Origin: Buchnera aphidicola (Nurudea shiraii)
GTDB taxonomy: Bacteria > Pseudomonadota > Gammaproteobacteria > Enterobacterales > Enterobacteriaceae
NCBI GenBank assembly: GCA_039829955.1
Contig: CP140035.1
Span: forward strand, 62,001-126,000
DNA: 64,000 bases
Direction of reading: 5' to 3'
Position numbers and translations under genes: made by a program. Below, in pieces: positions 1 through 8,605 of this stretch (its first letter is position 1; each line of letters begins with the position of its first letter). The notes beneath the pieces are model-generated. The model was not told where the DNA came from and searched no databases. It saw only the letters and a program-made list of their open reading frames with translations.

Positions 1-307
1 CTATTGGAATAGTACTAATTACAACATGAAGGTATGATAAATTACTTCGAGAATTATAGTTGTCGTTTTTTTTGAAAAATGAATAAAATAATTCAATAAA
101 AGTATTTTTAAAATATAGAAGAATAGATAGAGATGTTCCAAATTGTATAAATGAATTTAACATTTTTACTTCGTGCACTTCTATTTTAAAAAATTTAGAA
201 AAAATGATTATGTGACTAGTTGATGAAATAGGAAAAAATTCTAGTATTCCTCCTATAATTCCTAAAAAAATAGTAATAAATATATGATAAATAGTAGTTG
301 TATACAT
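1..307 (-). CDS. uppP: Undecaprenyl-diphosphatase UppP (BacA), C-terminus beyond window
   Basis: The minus strand reads from an ATG at 307 with no stop to the window edge, giving about 102 residues of N-terminal sequence. The segment LEFFPISSTSH near residue 25 matches the UppP signature (E. coli TEFLPVSSTGH), which lies in the active site that dephosphorylates undecaprenyl diphosphate to recycle the peptidoglycan lipid carrier at the inner membrane. Hydrophobic stretches fit the family. Known family chemistry uses an (E/Q)xxxE pair; here the first Glu aligns with Gly (GGA codon) while the second Glu, Ser and His remain. It follows crr on the same strand, separated by a terminator-like hairpin. 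The rest of the protein is outside the window. Confidence 0.88.
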   Translation of the reverse strand, partial: MYTTTIYHIFITIFLGIIGGILEFFPISSTSHIIIFSKFFKIEVHEVKMLNSFIQFGTSLSILLYFKNTFIELFYSFFKKNDNYNSRSNLSYLHVVISTIPI

Positions 308-360
308 GTTTATGTTGTTTGGTTATAAAAGTTTTATGAAATTTTAAAAATTAAATTAAA

Positions 361-396
361 ATAGGTAAAACGGATAAATCATACCGTCTTACCTAT
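361..396 (-). terminator. Hairpin terminator after crr
   Basis: Two 13-base arms (361-373 and 384-396) pair almost perfectly around a 10-base loop, just beyond the crr stop codon. On the minus strand the hairpin runs into a T/A-rich tail. It is read as the end of the ptsHI-crr transcript, which would leave uppP needing read-through or its own promoter. Confidence 0.65.
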
Positions 397-401
397 AAAT
401 C

Positions 402-890
402 TTATTTTTCTATAGAAAAAATTACGTTTTTTCCGGCAATAATTTGACCTGATTTTTTGTGTATTTTTTTAAATAATTCTATATTAGATATAATTACAGG
501 TGTTATTATAGATTTAGCTGTTTTTTTTAAGAAAGGTAGATCTAGGTTAATAATAGGATCTCCTATTTTTACAGTTTGATTTTCTTCAGCAAGTTTTTTG
601 AATCCAGATCCTTGTAATTTTATTGTATCTATTCCAAAATGTACAAAAAGTTCTATATTATGTTCATGTGATTTTATTGAAAAAGCGTGCAATGTTTTAA
701 ATATTTTTGCAATAGTTCCATTGATAGGAGATAGCATAATGTTGCTAGTAGGTAAAATAGCAATTCCATCTCCTACTATTTTTTTTGAAAATACAACGTC
801 TGGTACTGTTTCAAGATTAACAATATTTCCTGACAACGGAGCGAAAATATTTATTTTTTTTTTATTGAAAAGATTAGAAAATAAATGCAT
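402..890 (-). CDS. crr: PTS glucose-specific EIIA component (IIA-Glc)
   Basis: 162 residues (E. coli 169). It is the soluble phosphocarrier that takes phosphate from HPr and passes it to a membrane sugar permease. The phosphoryl-accepting His lies in ELFVHFGIDT and the second active-site His in LHAFSIKS; IFAPLSGNIVNLETVPDVVF matches the N-terminal beta-sandwich. The reading frame opens earlier at 938, but the ATG at 890 is chosen because it is preceded by AGGAAG at good spacing, gives the family length, and does not overlap ptsI. It is the last gene of a ptsH-ptsI-crr unit, with 25 bases between the ptsI stop and this start. Confidence 0.95.
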   Translation of the reverse strand: MHLFSNLFNKKKINIFAPLSGNIVNLETVPDVVFSKKIVGDGIAILPTSNIMLSPINGTIAKIFKTLHAFSIKSHEHNIELFVHFGIDTIKLQGSGFKKLAEENQTVKIGDPIINLDLPFLKKTAKSIITPVIISNIELFKKIHKKSGQIIAGKNVIFSIEK

Positions 891-915
891 ATTGCTTCCT
901 GTTAATAATTTTTTA

Positions 916-2634
916 TTAACTTTGTATAATAAATTCATTAATAATTTTTGTTATTTCTTTAGATGTTGATTGAGATAAAACACGTTTTGCTAGGTATGTA
1001 GTATCTTCGAAATTGGTTTTTCGAATTATATTTTTAATTTTTGGAATTGTAGATGCACTCATACTAAATTTGTCTAAACCCATTCCGAGTAACATAGCTG
1101 TAGCTTTTTCATCACCAGCTAATTCTCCGCACATACTTGTCCATTTTCCAGCGTTGTGTGAAGCATTAATAACTCTCTGAATTAAGTTTAATACTGCAGG
1201 ATTCATAGGATTATATAAATTTGAAATTAAATCGTTTCCTCTGTCGACAGCTAAAGTATATTGTGTCAAATCATTACTTCCAATGCTGAAAAAATCAACT
1301 TCTTTTGCCAAATGTTGTGATATTATTGCAGAGGCCGGAGTTTCTATCATTATGCCTATTTCTATTTTAGAATCGAATGGTATTCTTTTATTTTTTAATT
1401 TGAATTGTAATTTTTTAAGTTCTTCTTTTAAATTTTGTATTTCTTCTACGGAGATAATCATGGGAAACATAATTTTTAATTTTCCAAAAGCAGATGCTCT
1501 TAACACTGCTGTGAGTTGAGCATGTAAAATTTCTTTTTTATCCATTGCTATGCGTATAGCTCTCCAACCTAAAAATGGGTTATCTTCTTTTGGAACATTC
1601 ATATATGATAAATTTTTATCGCCTCCTATATCCATGGTTCGTATAATTACAGATTTGTTTTGCATTTTTTTTGCTACAATTTGATACGCATTAAATTGTT
1701 CTTCTTCACTAGGAAAAGAATTTCTATTCATAAACAAGAATTCTGTTCGATATAATCCAATGCATTCGGCTCCATGTTTTTTAACATTTACAATATCATC
1801 GATTGTTCCTATATTAGCTCCAATTTCTACACGATGACCATCTACTGTAATTGCATGTAAATATTTTAATTTTTTTAGCTTATTTTTTTTATATTCGTAT
1901 TCTTTTTTTGCTTTTTTAATTTCTTGAACTTTAGAAAAGTGTGGATTAATAAATATAATATTATTAACTCCATCTAATATTAAAAAATCGTTGTTTTTTA
2001 CTTTTTGTGTTATATTTTCAGTTCCGACGATAGCTGGTATTTCTAAAGATCTAGCTATAATAGAGGTATGTGAAGTTTTTCCTCCTAAGTCTGTAACAAA
2101 TCCTAGTATTTTATTTGGATTTATTTGGGCGGTTTCTGAAGGTGTTAAATCTTTGGCAATTAAAATGACAGGATTTTGAATATAACTGAGATCGATGACA
2201 CTTAAGTTAAGAATATTTTTAATCAATCTGTTACCAATGTCTCTTATGTCTATTGCTCTATTTTTTAGGTATTCATCGTCTAATTTTTCTAATATTTTAA
2301 TTTGTTTTTCTATTACAATTTGAGTGGCATATTCTGCTGATAAATTTTTATTTTTAATTAAAGATAGTACATTTTTTTTTAATTCTTCATCATCAATTAG
2401 CATAATATGTGCTTCAAAAATATCTTGTTTATTGTTTTTAAAAGTTTTTCCAATTTGATTTTTTATGATTTGAAGTTGATTTATAGTTTTGCTTTTTCCT
2501 TTTGAAAATTTTTCAATTTCTTGACATATTTTGTCACATTTAATTTTATTTTTGTTAATAAAAATTTTTTCTTCTTGTAGTAGTAGTACATTACCAAATG
2601 CAATTCCTGGTGATGCTAAAATTCCTGAAATCAT
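916..2634 (-). CDS. ptsI: PTS enzyme I (phosphoenolpyruvate-protein phosphotransferase)
   Basis: 572 residues (E. coli 575). Enzyme I autophosphorylates from phosphoenolpyruvate and phosphorylates HPr, starting PTS sugar uptake. The phospho-His is in GGKTSHTSIIARS (about residue 185-197). The TIM-barrel PEP site is seen in GLYRTEFLFM, RTMDIGGDKN and GSNDLTQYTLAVDRGN, and the catalytic Cys in SMCGELAGD near residue 500. All catalytic signatures are intact. It lies 158 bases downstream of ptsH, an unusually wide gap that contains a strong hairpin, and just upstream of crr. Confidence 0.97.
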   Translation of the reverse strand: MISGILASPGIAFGNVLLLQEEKIFINKNKIKCDKICQEIEKFSKGKSKTINQLQIIKNQIGKTFKNNKQDIFEAHIMLIDDEELKKNVLSLIKNKNLSAEYATQIVIEKQIKILEKLDDEYLKNRAIDIRDIGNRLIKNILNLSVIDLSYIQNPVILIAKDLTPSETAQINPNKILGFVTDLGGKTSHTSIIARSLEIPAIVGTENITQKVKNNDFLILDGVNNIIFINPHFSKVQEIKKAKKEYEYKKNKLKKLKYLHAITVDGHRVEIGANIGTIDDIVNVKKHGAECIGLYRTEFLFMNRNSFPSEEEQFNAYQIVAKKMQNKSVIIRTMDIGGDKNLSYMNVPKEDNPFLGWRAIRIAMDKKEILHAQLTAVLRASAFGKLKIMFPMIISVEEIQNLKEELKKLQFKLKNKRIPFDSKIEIGIMIETPASAIISQHLAKEVDFFSIGSNDLTQYTLAVDRGNDLISNLYNPMNPAVLNLIQRVINASHNAGKWTSMCGELAGDEKATAMLLGMGLDKFSMSASTIPKIKNIIRKTNFEDTTYLAKRVLSQSTSKEITKIINEFIIQS

Positions 2635-2721
2635 AATATTACCCTTAATATAACAATATTTTATATTTATAATAGTTATTTATTGGTCTCAGGTAATATT
2701 ATATTAATCATTATATGTTAT

Positions 2722-2745
2722 CCGGAAGTATTATTGTACTTCCGG
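2722..2745 (-). promoter_or_regulatory. Intercistronic hairpin between ptsH and ptsI
   Basis: A perfect 9-bp GC-containing stem (CCGGAAGTA / TACTTCCGG) closes a 6-base loop in an otherwise AT-only gap. No T-run follows on either strand, so it is not a typical intrinsic terminator. It may protect the 3' end of the abundant ptsH message, be a processing site, or attenuate ptsI-crr. Its role is inferred from position only. Confidence 0.55.
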
Positions 2746-2792
2746 TAAAGTTATACTGTGAATAATATTTAATATTTTAAGACATAAATATT

Positions 2793-3050
2793 TTATTTAA
2801 GCGTTTTTATAAATTTTTCTAAGTTTTCTACTGCTAATTTTTCGTCTATACCGTTTGCTGAAATTGTAATGAGACTATTTTTTACTAAACCTAATGTTTG
2901 TAATTTAAATAAACTTTTTGCATTTACAGATTTTCCATTCGAGGTAATAAAAATTTCTGAAATAAATTTTTGTGCTTCTTTTACTAAAAGTGCAGCTGGA
3001 CGTATATGTAATCCATGAGGATTATTAATTGTAACTTCTTTTTGAAACAT
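2793..3050 (-). CDS. ptsH: Phosphocarrier protein HPr
   Basis: 85 residues, the exact E. coli length, starting MFQKEVTI. HPr relays phosphate from enzyme I to the EIIA proteins. The phospho-His is in HGLHIRPAA (His15 context) and the regulatory-Ser region AKSLFKLQTLG is conserved. The frame extends to 3068, but the ATG at 3050 is chosen because AAGGAG lies immediately upstream and the N-terminus then matches the family. It is first in the ptsH-ptsI-crr unit; its promoter must lie in the AT-rich gap upstream. Confidence 0.96.
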   Translation of the reverse strand: MFQKEVTINNPHGLHIRPAALLVKEAQKFISEIFITSNGKSVNAKSLFKLQTLGLVKNSLITISANGIDEKLAVENLEKFIKTLK

Positions 3051-3809
3051 TTTTCTCCTTGATTTCATGTTATCTTTATTAAATAAAATTAGTATATAAC
3101 ATTGTAAGTATTTTATTGATTTAGTTACACATAAATGCGTTGTTTGTAGATGTAGTTAAGTTAATAATAATTTTTTTATTTTCATTTGTCATTAAGTATT
3201 AATTAATATTAATTAAAAGTTATTTATTATATGAACGTTTATTTGAAATTATATAATATAATTCATTAGATTATATCATTCATAACAAGAATGTTTTTTA
3301 AAAAGATTTCAATTTTAATTATGTTTATATAAAAATAATATTTTAAAATTAATAGCATAATTATTATAAATTTTAAAGTTTCATAATATGATTTATGAAC
3401 ATAGCTTGTTATTTATTTTTGTTTTGAATTTTAGATTAGATATAGTTTTGAACTTTGTGATTTGAAACAGTTGAGAAAATTATCTATTTTATTGTTTGAA
3501 ATTTTATATTTATTATTTTAAGCGGATATAATGCATCGTGTTGAACAATAATTATATATAATTTTCTACAATAAGTGAGTTATTTAAAATGTTTATTTTT
3601 ATAAATAACTTTGTTTTTAATATATTTAAAATATTAAAATGTAAATGTCATGTTAAATAAAAGGATATTTTCTCGAGAGTTTTTGCTTTAAATTTTATTA
3701 AGTTTTTCATAGTAATATAAAACATAAATTTTAAATTTGAATATTTTGAGTATTTCAAAATTTAAATTCATCAATAGTTTTTATATTTTAGATATTTTAA
3801 TGGGTTTGT
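3051..3809. other. Long AT-rich intergenic region between divergent ptsH and ligA
   Basis: 759 bases with no supportable gene on either strand. It must hold the outward promoters for ptsH and ligA, though no -35/-10 pair stands out from the AT background. E. coli and some Buchnera carry cysK and zipA in this interval; I see no recognisable remnant of either. It is probably the residue of gene loss (inference). Confidence 0.6.
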
Positions 3810-5831
3810 ATGATATTTATTAAAAGTTATATATTAAAATTACGAGAAAAAATTCGTTATTATAATTATTTGTATTATTCTTTTAGTTCGCAAAAAATTT
3901 CTGATTGCAGATACGATTATTTAATGAAAAAACTTCGTTATTTGGAAAATAAATATAAACATTTTTTATTTATGAAAGATTCTCCAACTTTTCAAGTAGG
4001 TTCTTTGTGTGCTTCTGATTTAAAAACATATAAACATATTACCCCTATGTTATCTTTAAACCATGTATTTTCTATTCGAGATTATTTAAATTTTTATAAA
4101 AAAACAAAAAAAGTTTTGAAAAAACAAATAATATGTTTCTGTTGTGAATTAAAGTTAGATGGATTAGCTTTAAATTTAGTTTATGAAAAAGGAAAATTAG
4201 TCATAGCTATGACAAGAGGAAATGGAATTTTAGGTGAAAATGTTACAGATAATGTTAAAAAAATTTTTTCTATTCCTAAAAAATTAGTTGGAAAAGATGT
4301 ACCTGAAAAAATAGAAGTACGAGGAGAAGTTTTTATGTTAAAAAACGATTTCATAAGATTAAATAATATAGCAGTTCGTAGTCAAATGAAAAAGTTTTCT
4401 AATACTAGAAATGCTTCTTCTGGATTATTGCGTCAAAAAAATTTAAAAAATATTTTTATGAATAATTTAATGTTTTGTTGCTATGGATATGGATATTGTT
4501 CTGGTAATGACGATATTTTAAATCATTATGATAAATTACAAAAATTACATAGTTGGGGTCTTCCGATTAGTGGATATAACTGCGTATTTAATTCCAATTA
4601 TGATATTTTAAATTTTTATAATAAAATTGAAAGTATACGAAGTTTTTTAAACTTTAATATTGATGGAATAGTTATTAAGGTGAATTCTATTCCTTTGCAA
4701 AATAAGTTGGGTTATACAAGAAGAGCTCCAGTTTGGGCAATTGCATTGAAATTTTTTGATCAAGAAAAAACATCTAAAATATTAAAAATAGAATATAAAA
4801 TTGGAAGAACAGGAGTGATTACTCCTATAGCAGTAGTAGATCCTATTTGTATATCTGGAGTAATAATAAGGAGGATTTCTTTATATAATTTTCATGAAAT
4901 TAAAAAGTTAGGAATTCGATTAGGAGATATTGTCAAGATTAAACGTTCCGGGGATGTTATTCCTAAAATTATAAGTGTTGTACGTAATTGTTCTAATGAT
5001 GTTCAAGATATTGTTTTTCCTCATTTATGTCCGTCTTGTCGATCTAAATTGAAAATATATGATAAACGTATTAAAATTCGTTGTATAAATAATTTAAAAT
5101 GCAAAGAACAACTTAAGAAAACTTTATATTATTTTTGTTCTAAATCTGGATTAAATATTTTGGGATTAGGTTTTAAAACTGTTAGTAAGTTAGTAAACAA
5201 AAATTACGTTAAAAATTTCTCGGATTTTTTTAATCTTCATGAAAATGCTTTAATTACATTAGATGAAGTTGGAAAAAAAAATGCATCTAATATTATTGAT
5301 GCTATTCATAATTCTAAAAACATTACTTTTTCTAAGTTCTTATGTGCTCTTGGAATTGATGAAATAGGAACGGTAAAGTCAGATATTCTTTCTAAACATT
5401 TTTTGTCTTTAAGCAATTTGATGAATGCAACGTTTAGTGAAATTTGTTCGTTAAAAGGAATCGGTTTTATAGCATCAAGGAATATATTTAATTTTATAAA
5501 TGATGAAAGTAATAAGAACGTTATTTTGAATTTATCAAAAAGTTTAAATATATCTTCAAGTTACGATAATGTTAGTTATGTCAGAAAAAGTTCCAATCCA
5601 TTTTTTAAGAAAAAAATTGTTTTTAGTGGAACGTTAAATAAGTTTTCTCGTTCCCAAGCTGTGGATATAATAAAAGAGTTAGGTGGAAACGTTATGTCCA
5701 ATGTTTCGATAAAAACCGATTATATTGTTATTGGTAAAAACCCTGGATCTAAATTCTTCAAATCTAATATTTTAAATATAAAAGTAATATTAGAACAAAA
5801 TTTTCTAGAGATAATCAAAAATTATTTGTAA
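3810..5831 (+). CDS. ligA: NAD-dependent DNA ligase LigA
   Basis: 673 residues (E. coli 671). It seals nicks during replication and repair using NAD+. The adenylated Lys is in CELKLDGLAL (about residue 113), followed by motif EVRGEVFM, the OB-fold, a four-Cys zinc finger (CPSC ... C ... C, about 408-432), helix-hairpin-helix repeats (LKGIGFIASRNI), and a C-terminal BRCT domain starting at KIVFSGTLNKFSRSQAV. All domains are present, so the protein looks fully functional. The ATG at 3810 is the first in frame. Two tRNA genes follow on the opposite strand. Confidence 0.97.
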   Translation: MIFIKSYILKLREKIRYYNYLYYSFSSQKISDCRYDYLMKKLRYLENKYKHFLFMKDSPTFQVGSLCASDLKTYKHITPMLSLNHVFSIRDYLNFYKKTKKVLKKQIICFCCELKLDGLALNLVYEKGKLVIAMTRGNGILGENVTDNVKKIFSIPKKLVGKDVPEKIEVRGEVFMLKNDFIRLNNIAVRSQMKKFSNTRNASSGLLRQKNLKNIFMNNLMFCCYGYGYCSGNDDILNHYDKLQKLHSWGLPISGYNCVFNSNYDILNFYNKIESIRSFLNFNIDGIVIKVNSIPLQNKLGYTRRAPVWAIALKFFDQEKTSKILKIEYKIGRTGVITPIAVVDPICISGVIIRRISLYNFHEIKKLGIRLGDIVKIKRSGDVIPKIISVVRNCSNDVQDIVFPHLCPSCRSKLKIYDKRIKIRCINNLKCKEQLKKTLYYFCSKSGLNILGLGFKTVSKLVNKNYVKNFSDFFNLHENALITLDEVGKKNASNIIDAIHNSKNITFSKFLCALGIDEIGTVKSDILSKHFLSLSNLMNATFSEICSLKGIGFIASRNIFNFINDESNKNVILNLSKSLNISSSYDNVSYVRKSSNPFFKKKIVFSGTLNKFSRSQAVDIIKELGGNVMSNVSIKTDYIVIGKNPGSKFFKSNILNIKVILEQNFLEIIKNYL

Positions 5832-5840
5832 AATTTAAAA

Positions 5841-5913
5841 TGGGTCGTGCAGGATTTGAACCTGCGACCAATTGATTAAAAGTCAACTGCTCTACCAACT
5901 GAGCTAACGACCC
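5841..5913 (-). tRNA. tRNA-Lys (UUU)
   Basis: The minus strand folds into a 73-nt cloverleaf: acceptor GGGTCGT/ACGACCC, D arm GCTC..GAGC, anticodon loop CTTTTAA giving UUU, and T arm GCAGG TTCAAAT CCTGC. The 3' CCA is not encoded (TTTT follows the discriminator A), so CCA-adding enzyme is required. It lies downstream of tRNA-Val in a probable two-tRNA transcript, like E. coli valU-lysV beside gltX. Confidence 0.97.
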
Positions 5914-5931
5914 TTATATAAAGTGTTTTTG

Positions 5932-6004
5932 TAGGTGATGACGGAATCGAACCGCCGACAACCTCCGTGTAAAGGAGGCGCTCTACCAACTGAGCTAATC
6001 ACCT
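5932..6004 (-). tRNA. tRNA-Val (UAC)
   Basis: The minus strand gives a 73-nt cloverleaf with acceptor AGGTGAT/ATCACCT, anticodon stem CCTCC/GGAGG around loop TTTACAC (anticodon UAC), and T arm GGCGG TTCGAAT CCGTC. CCA is not encoded. It is first in the Val-Lys tRNA pair, with a near-consensus promoter directly upstream. Confidence 0.96.
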
Positions 6005-6023
6005 ATATGTCATTATATATATT

Positions 6024-6051
6024 ATTGTAAGGAATAGAAGTACAGAGTCAA
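6024..6051 (-). promoter_or_regulatory. Sigma-70 promoter of the tRNA-Val/tRNA-Lys unit
   Basis: Reading the minus strand, TTGACT (6051-6046) and TACAAT (6029-6024) are separated by 16 bases, each matching five of six consensus positions. The -10 box ends 20 bases before the mature tRNA-Val 5' end, which is suitable for a short leader. It stands out from the AT background because the -35 is close to perfect. Confidence 0.65.
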
Positions 6052-6128
6052 TCTTTTTTTATAAAATTTGCTGTTTATTTTGTATTTTTACTTTAATTGA
6101 AATGTTTTAATATCTGTAAAGGTAAAAT

Positions 6129-7538
6129 ATGTTAGTTATAACAAGATTTGCTCCAAGTCCTACTGGTTGTTTACATATCGGAAGTGTTCGAACTGCATTA
6201 TATTCTTGGTTGTTTGCTAGAAGTAACAACGGAAAATTCATTTTACGCATTGAAGATACAGATGTTAAACGTTCTACAAAAAAATCAATTTTAGAGATAA
6301 TTGAGAATTTAAAATGGTTAGGATTAGATTGGGATGAAGGTCCTTATTATCAAAGTACGAAAATTGAATATTACAAAGGTATTATTAATTCTATGATTAC
6401 ATCAGGATTAGCATACAGATGTTATTGTACTAATGATAGATTAAAAATTTTAAGAAAACGTCAATTTCTGAATGGTGAAAAACCTAAATACGATAAAAAA
6501 TGTAGAAATATTATATATAAAGATTATCATAATGTGGAACATGTAGTCCGATTTTGTAATCCATTAAATGGAGAAGTATCATTTTATGATGGGATTAGGG
6601 GAAAAATATCGTTTCAGAATAGTGAATTAGATGATGTTATTATTCAAAGAACTAATGGCATTCCGACATATAATTTTTGTGCAGTAATAGATGATCGAGA
6701 TATGAATATTACACATGTTATTAGAGGAGAGGATCATATTAATAATACTCCTCGTCAAATTAATATCTTTCGTGCGTTAAATGCTAAATTTCCTAAATAT
6801 TCGCATGTTTCAATGATATTAGATGTACAAGGTAAAAAATTATCTAAAAGACGAGATATAGTTGGTATATCAGAATATAAATCTCAAGGTTATCTACCAG
6901 AAGCATTGTTAAACTATATTGTAAGATTAGGATGGGCGTATAAAAATCAAGAAGTTTTTAGTATTAATGATATGAAGAAATTATTTAGAATAAAAGGAGT
7001 TAATAAATCTCCCAGTCGTTTTGATTTAAACAAATTATTATGGTTAAATCGCATTTATATTAGAAATTCTCCTAAACATGTTGTTAAAAGATATCTTGAA
7101 TATCAATTTAAAAAAGAAGGAATTGACTATTCAAATGGATTAGATTTAATTGAACTTATAAGTTTATTAGGATTCCGGTATAGTACTTTGAAGGATATGG
7201 TTTTTCATTCTCGTTATTTTTATGATGATAATATTGTTATAAATGAAGAATTTGCTAAAAAATATTTGACAAAATCTTCTATGACTATTTTAGAATATGT
7301 ATATAGTAAAATTTCAAGTATTGAAACATGGAATTTAGAAAATTTGTCAATGATGATACATACTATATCACATGAATTAAGTATAAATTTTAAAGAATTA
7401 TCTATGCCTCTTCGTGTAGCTATTACTGGTGATATTTTTTCACCTAGTATTCATATTGTTATATATGGTGTAGGAAAACAAAGATCTTTGTCAAGAATTC
7501 AAACTGCAATGTTGTATGTTCGAAAAAGAATATGTTAA
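6129..7538 (+). CDS. gltX: Glutamyl-tRNA synthetase
   Basis: 469 residues (E. coli 471). Class I synthetase that charges tRNA-Glu. The HIGH-type motif is PSPTGCLHIGSVR near the N-terminus; ELDDVIIQRTNGIPTYNF and HVIRGEDHINNTPRQ are conserved core segments; the KMSKS-type loop is KKLSKRR near residue 240. Two details differ from E. coli: the usual KLSKRHG reads KLSKRRD, and in the zinc-binding region (CYC ... C-x-H in E. coli) the last ligand aligns with Asn (KCRN). It sits between tRNA genes, as in E. coli. Confidence 0.96.
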   Translation: MLVITRFAPSPTGCLHIGSVRTALYSWLFARSNNGKFILRIEDTDVKRSTKKSILEIIENLKWLGLDWDEGPYYQSTKIEYYKGIINSMITSGLAYRCYCTNDRLKILRKRQFLNGEKPKYDKKCRNIIYKDYHNVEHVVRFCNPLNGEVSFYDGIRGKISFQNSELDDVIIQRTNGIPTYNFCAVIDDRDMNITHVIRGEDHINNTPRQINIFRALNAKFPKYSHVSMILDVQGKKLSKRRDIVGISEYKSQGYLPEALLNYIVRLGWAYKNQEVFSINDMKKLFRIKGVNKSPSRFDLNKLLWLNRIYIRNSPKHVVKRYLEYQFKKEGIDYSNGLDLIELISLLGFRYSTLKDMVFHSRYFYDDNIVINEEFAKKYLTKSSMTILEYVYSKISSIETWNLENLSMMIHTISHELSINFKELSMPLRVAITGDIFSPSIHIVIYGVGKQRSLSRIQTAMLYVRKRIC

Positions 7539-7677
7539 AAATAGTATTGATGTTTAGTTGATATCGAGAAATTTTAAAAAAGTTTTTAAAATAGCAATAA
7601 TGTTATGTATAACATATTTTATGTTCATATATTTTTTAAAAATAATATCTATGTGTGTATATATTGATAAAAGTAAT

Positions 7678-7750
7678 GGGGTTATAGCTCAATAGGGAGA
7701 GCTTTTGCATGGCATGCAAACGGTTAGCGGTTCGAATCCGCTTAACTCCA
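7678..7750 (+). tRNA. tRNA-Ala (GGC)
   Basis: 73-nt cloverleaf: acceptor GGGGTTA/TAACTCC with one G-U pair, anticodon stem around CATGGCATG giving anticodon GGC, and T arm AGCGG TTCGAAT CCGCT. The 3' CCA is not encoded. tRNA-Ala(GGC) genes also neighbour gltX in E. coli (alaX-alaW), which supports the call. Confidence 0.95.
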
Positions 7751-8092
7751 AAATTAAAATTAGTGACAATATTTTAAAATCTATAAAATAAAAATGTTAT
7801 TGTTTTGAGAATTTTTCGTATGATTTATAATTTAAGATTATTAACTATAAATTAAATAGTTGATATTATTAAAATTAATAAAACTTTTTATAAATTAATA
7901 ATTTAAAATTATTTAAATATTGAATTTATGTGAAGTGTTAAATTTATAGGAATGTTTTATTAAGTTGAATACAAGAGTTCATAATTAGTAAGTTCATAAA
8001 AACAATGCCTTGTAAGTTCTAATATATTAAATGCTGAAATATAAACATTTAATATATTAGTATGTATTATTGTGATTAATTTTAATTAAAAA
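7751..8092. other. Intergenic gap between tRNA-Ala and fliE
   Basis: 342 bases, almost entirely A and T. I see no open frame, RNA fold or repeat I can support. A short imperfect palindromic stretch near 8015-8060 (AATATATTAAATG ... CATTTAATATATT) lies beyond the fliE stop and could end fliE transcription on the minus strand. Confidence 0.4.
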
Positions 8093-8416
8093 CTAAATTT
8101 GCAAGTTCATCATTTCTTGACAACCTGATGTGATCTTATTTCGAATTTGCATAAGTGCTTCTAGAGATAAAAAATTTTTTTGAAGTGTAACTAAAACATC
8201 ATTTAAAGTTGAATGTGGATTGTCATTTTTTTCTAGATCTTGAGATTCATTCTCTGTTTTTTTTTGATTTAGATGAAGTAAATTAAATGCATCTTTTACA
8301 TAATCTGTGAAATTTTTGGATACTTTTTTGTTATCATCTTCAGAACGTTTTGTATGCATTAAAGAATCAAGAGCAGTTATTATTTTAATACTGTCTTCCA
8401 TAGTTTCAATAAACAT
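8093..8416 (-). CDS. fliE: Flagellar hook-basal body protein FliE
   Basis: 107 residues (E. coli 104). FliE joins the MS ring to the rod. The C-terminal half (LEALMQIRNKITSGCQEMMNLQI) fits the family's C-terminal helix, which ends in a conserved KL..AYQEIM..Q pattern. The middle is a low-complexity Lys/Asp/Asn stretch. The start at 8416 has GAGAGA just upstream. It stands alone on the minus strand, divergent from fliF, exactly as in E. coli. Confidence 0.9.
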   Translation of the reverse strand: MFIETMEDSIKIITALDSLMHTKRSEDDNKKVSKNFTDYVKDAFNLLHLNQKKTENESQDLEKNDNPHSTLNDVLVTLQKNFLSLEALMQIRNKITSGCQEMMNLQI

Positions 8417-8605
8417 TTTTTTCTCTCAAAAAAGTAATATGAATATGATGAATATTAACATAAGTTTCGACAGGATAAAACGTTTTAAATATTTTTTTGA
8501 CTTATTATAAAAAATAATGTTATTAATTATTATTTTTATATAATGAATATATTTTATTAGGTATGTAGTTAGAAATTGTTAATAGTTTTTAAAGGAATAT
8601 AGTTC

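Noticed and set aside
598..969. Open frame of 123 codons opposite crr and the ptsI end
   Set aside because: It is antisense to two clearly conserved genes, has no homology I recognise and reflects codon bias of the real frame.
3051..3809. Possible cysK or zipA pseudogene between ptsH and ligA
   Set aside because: Position suggests it, but I could not find any readable stretch of either protein in the gap.
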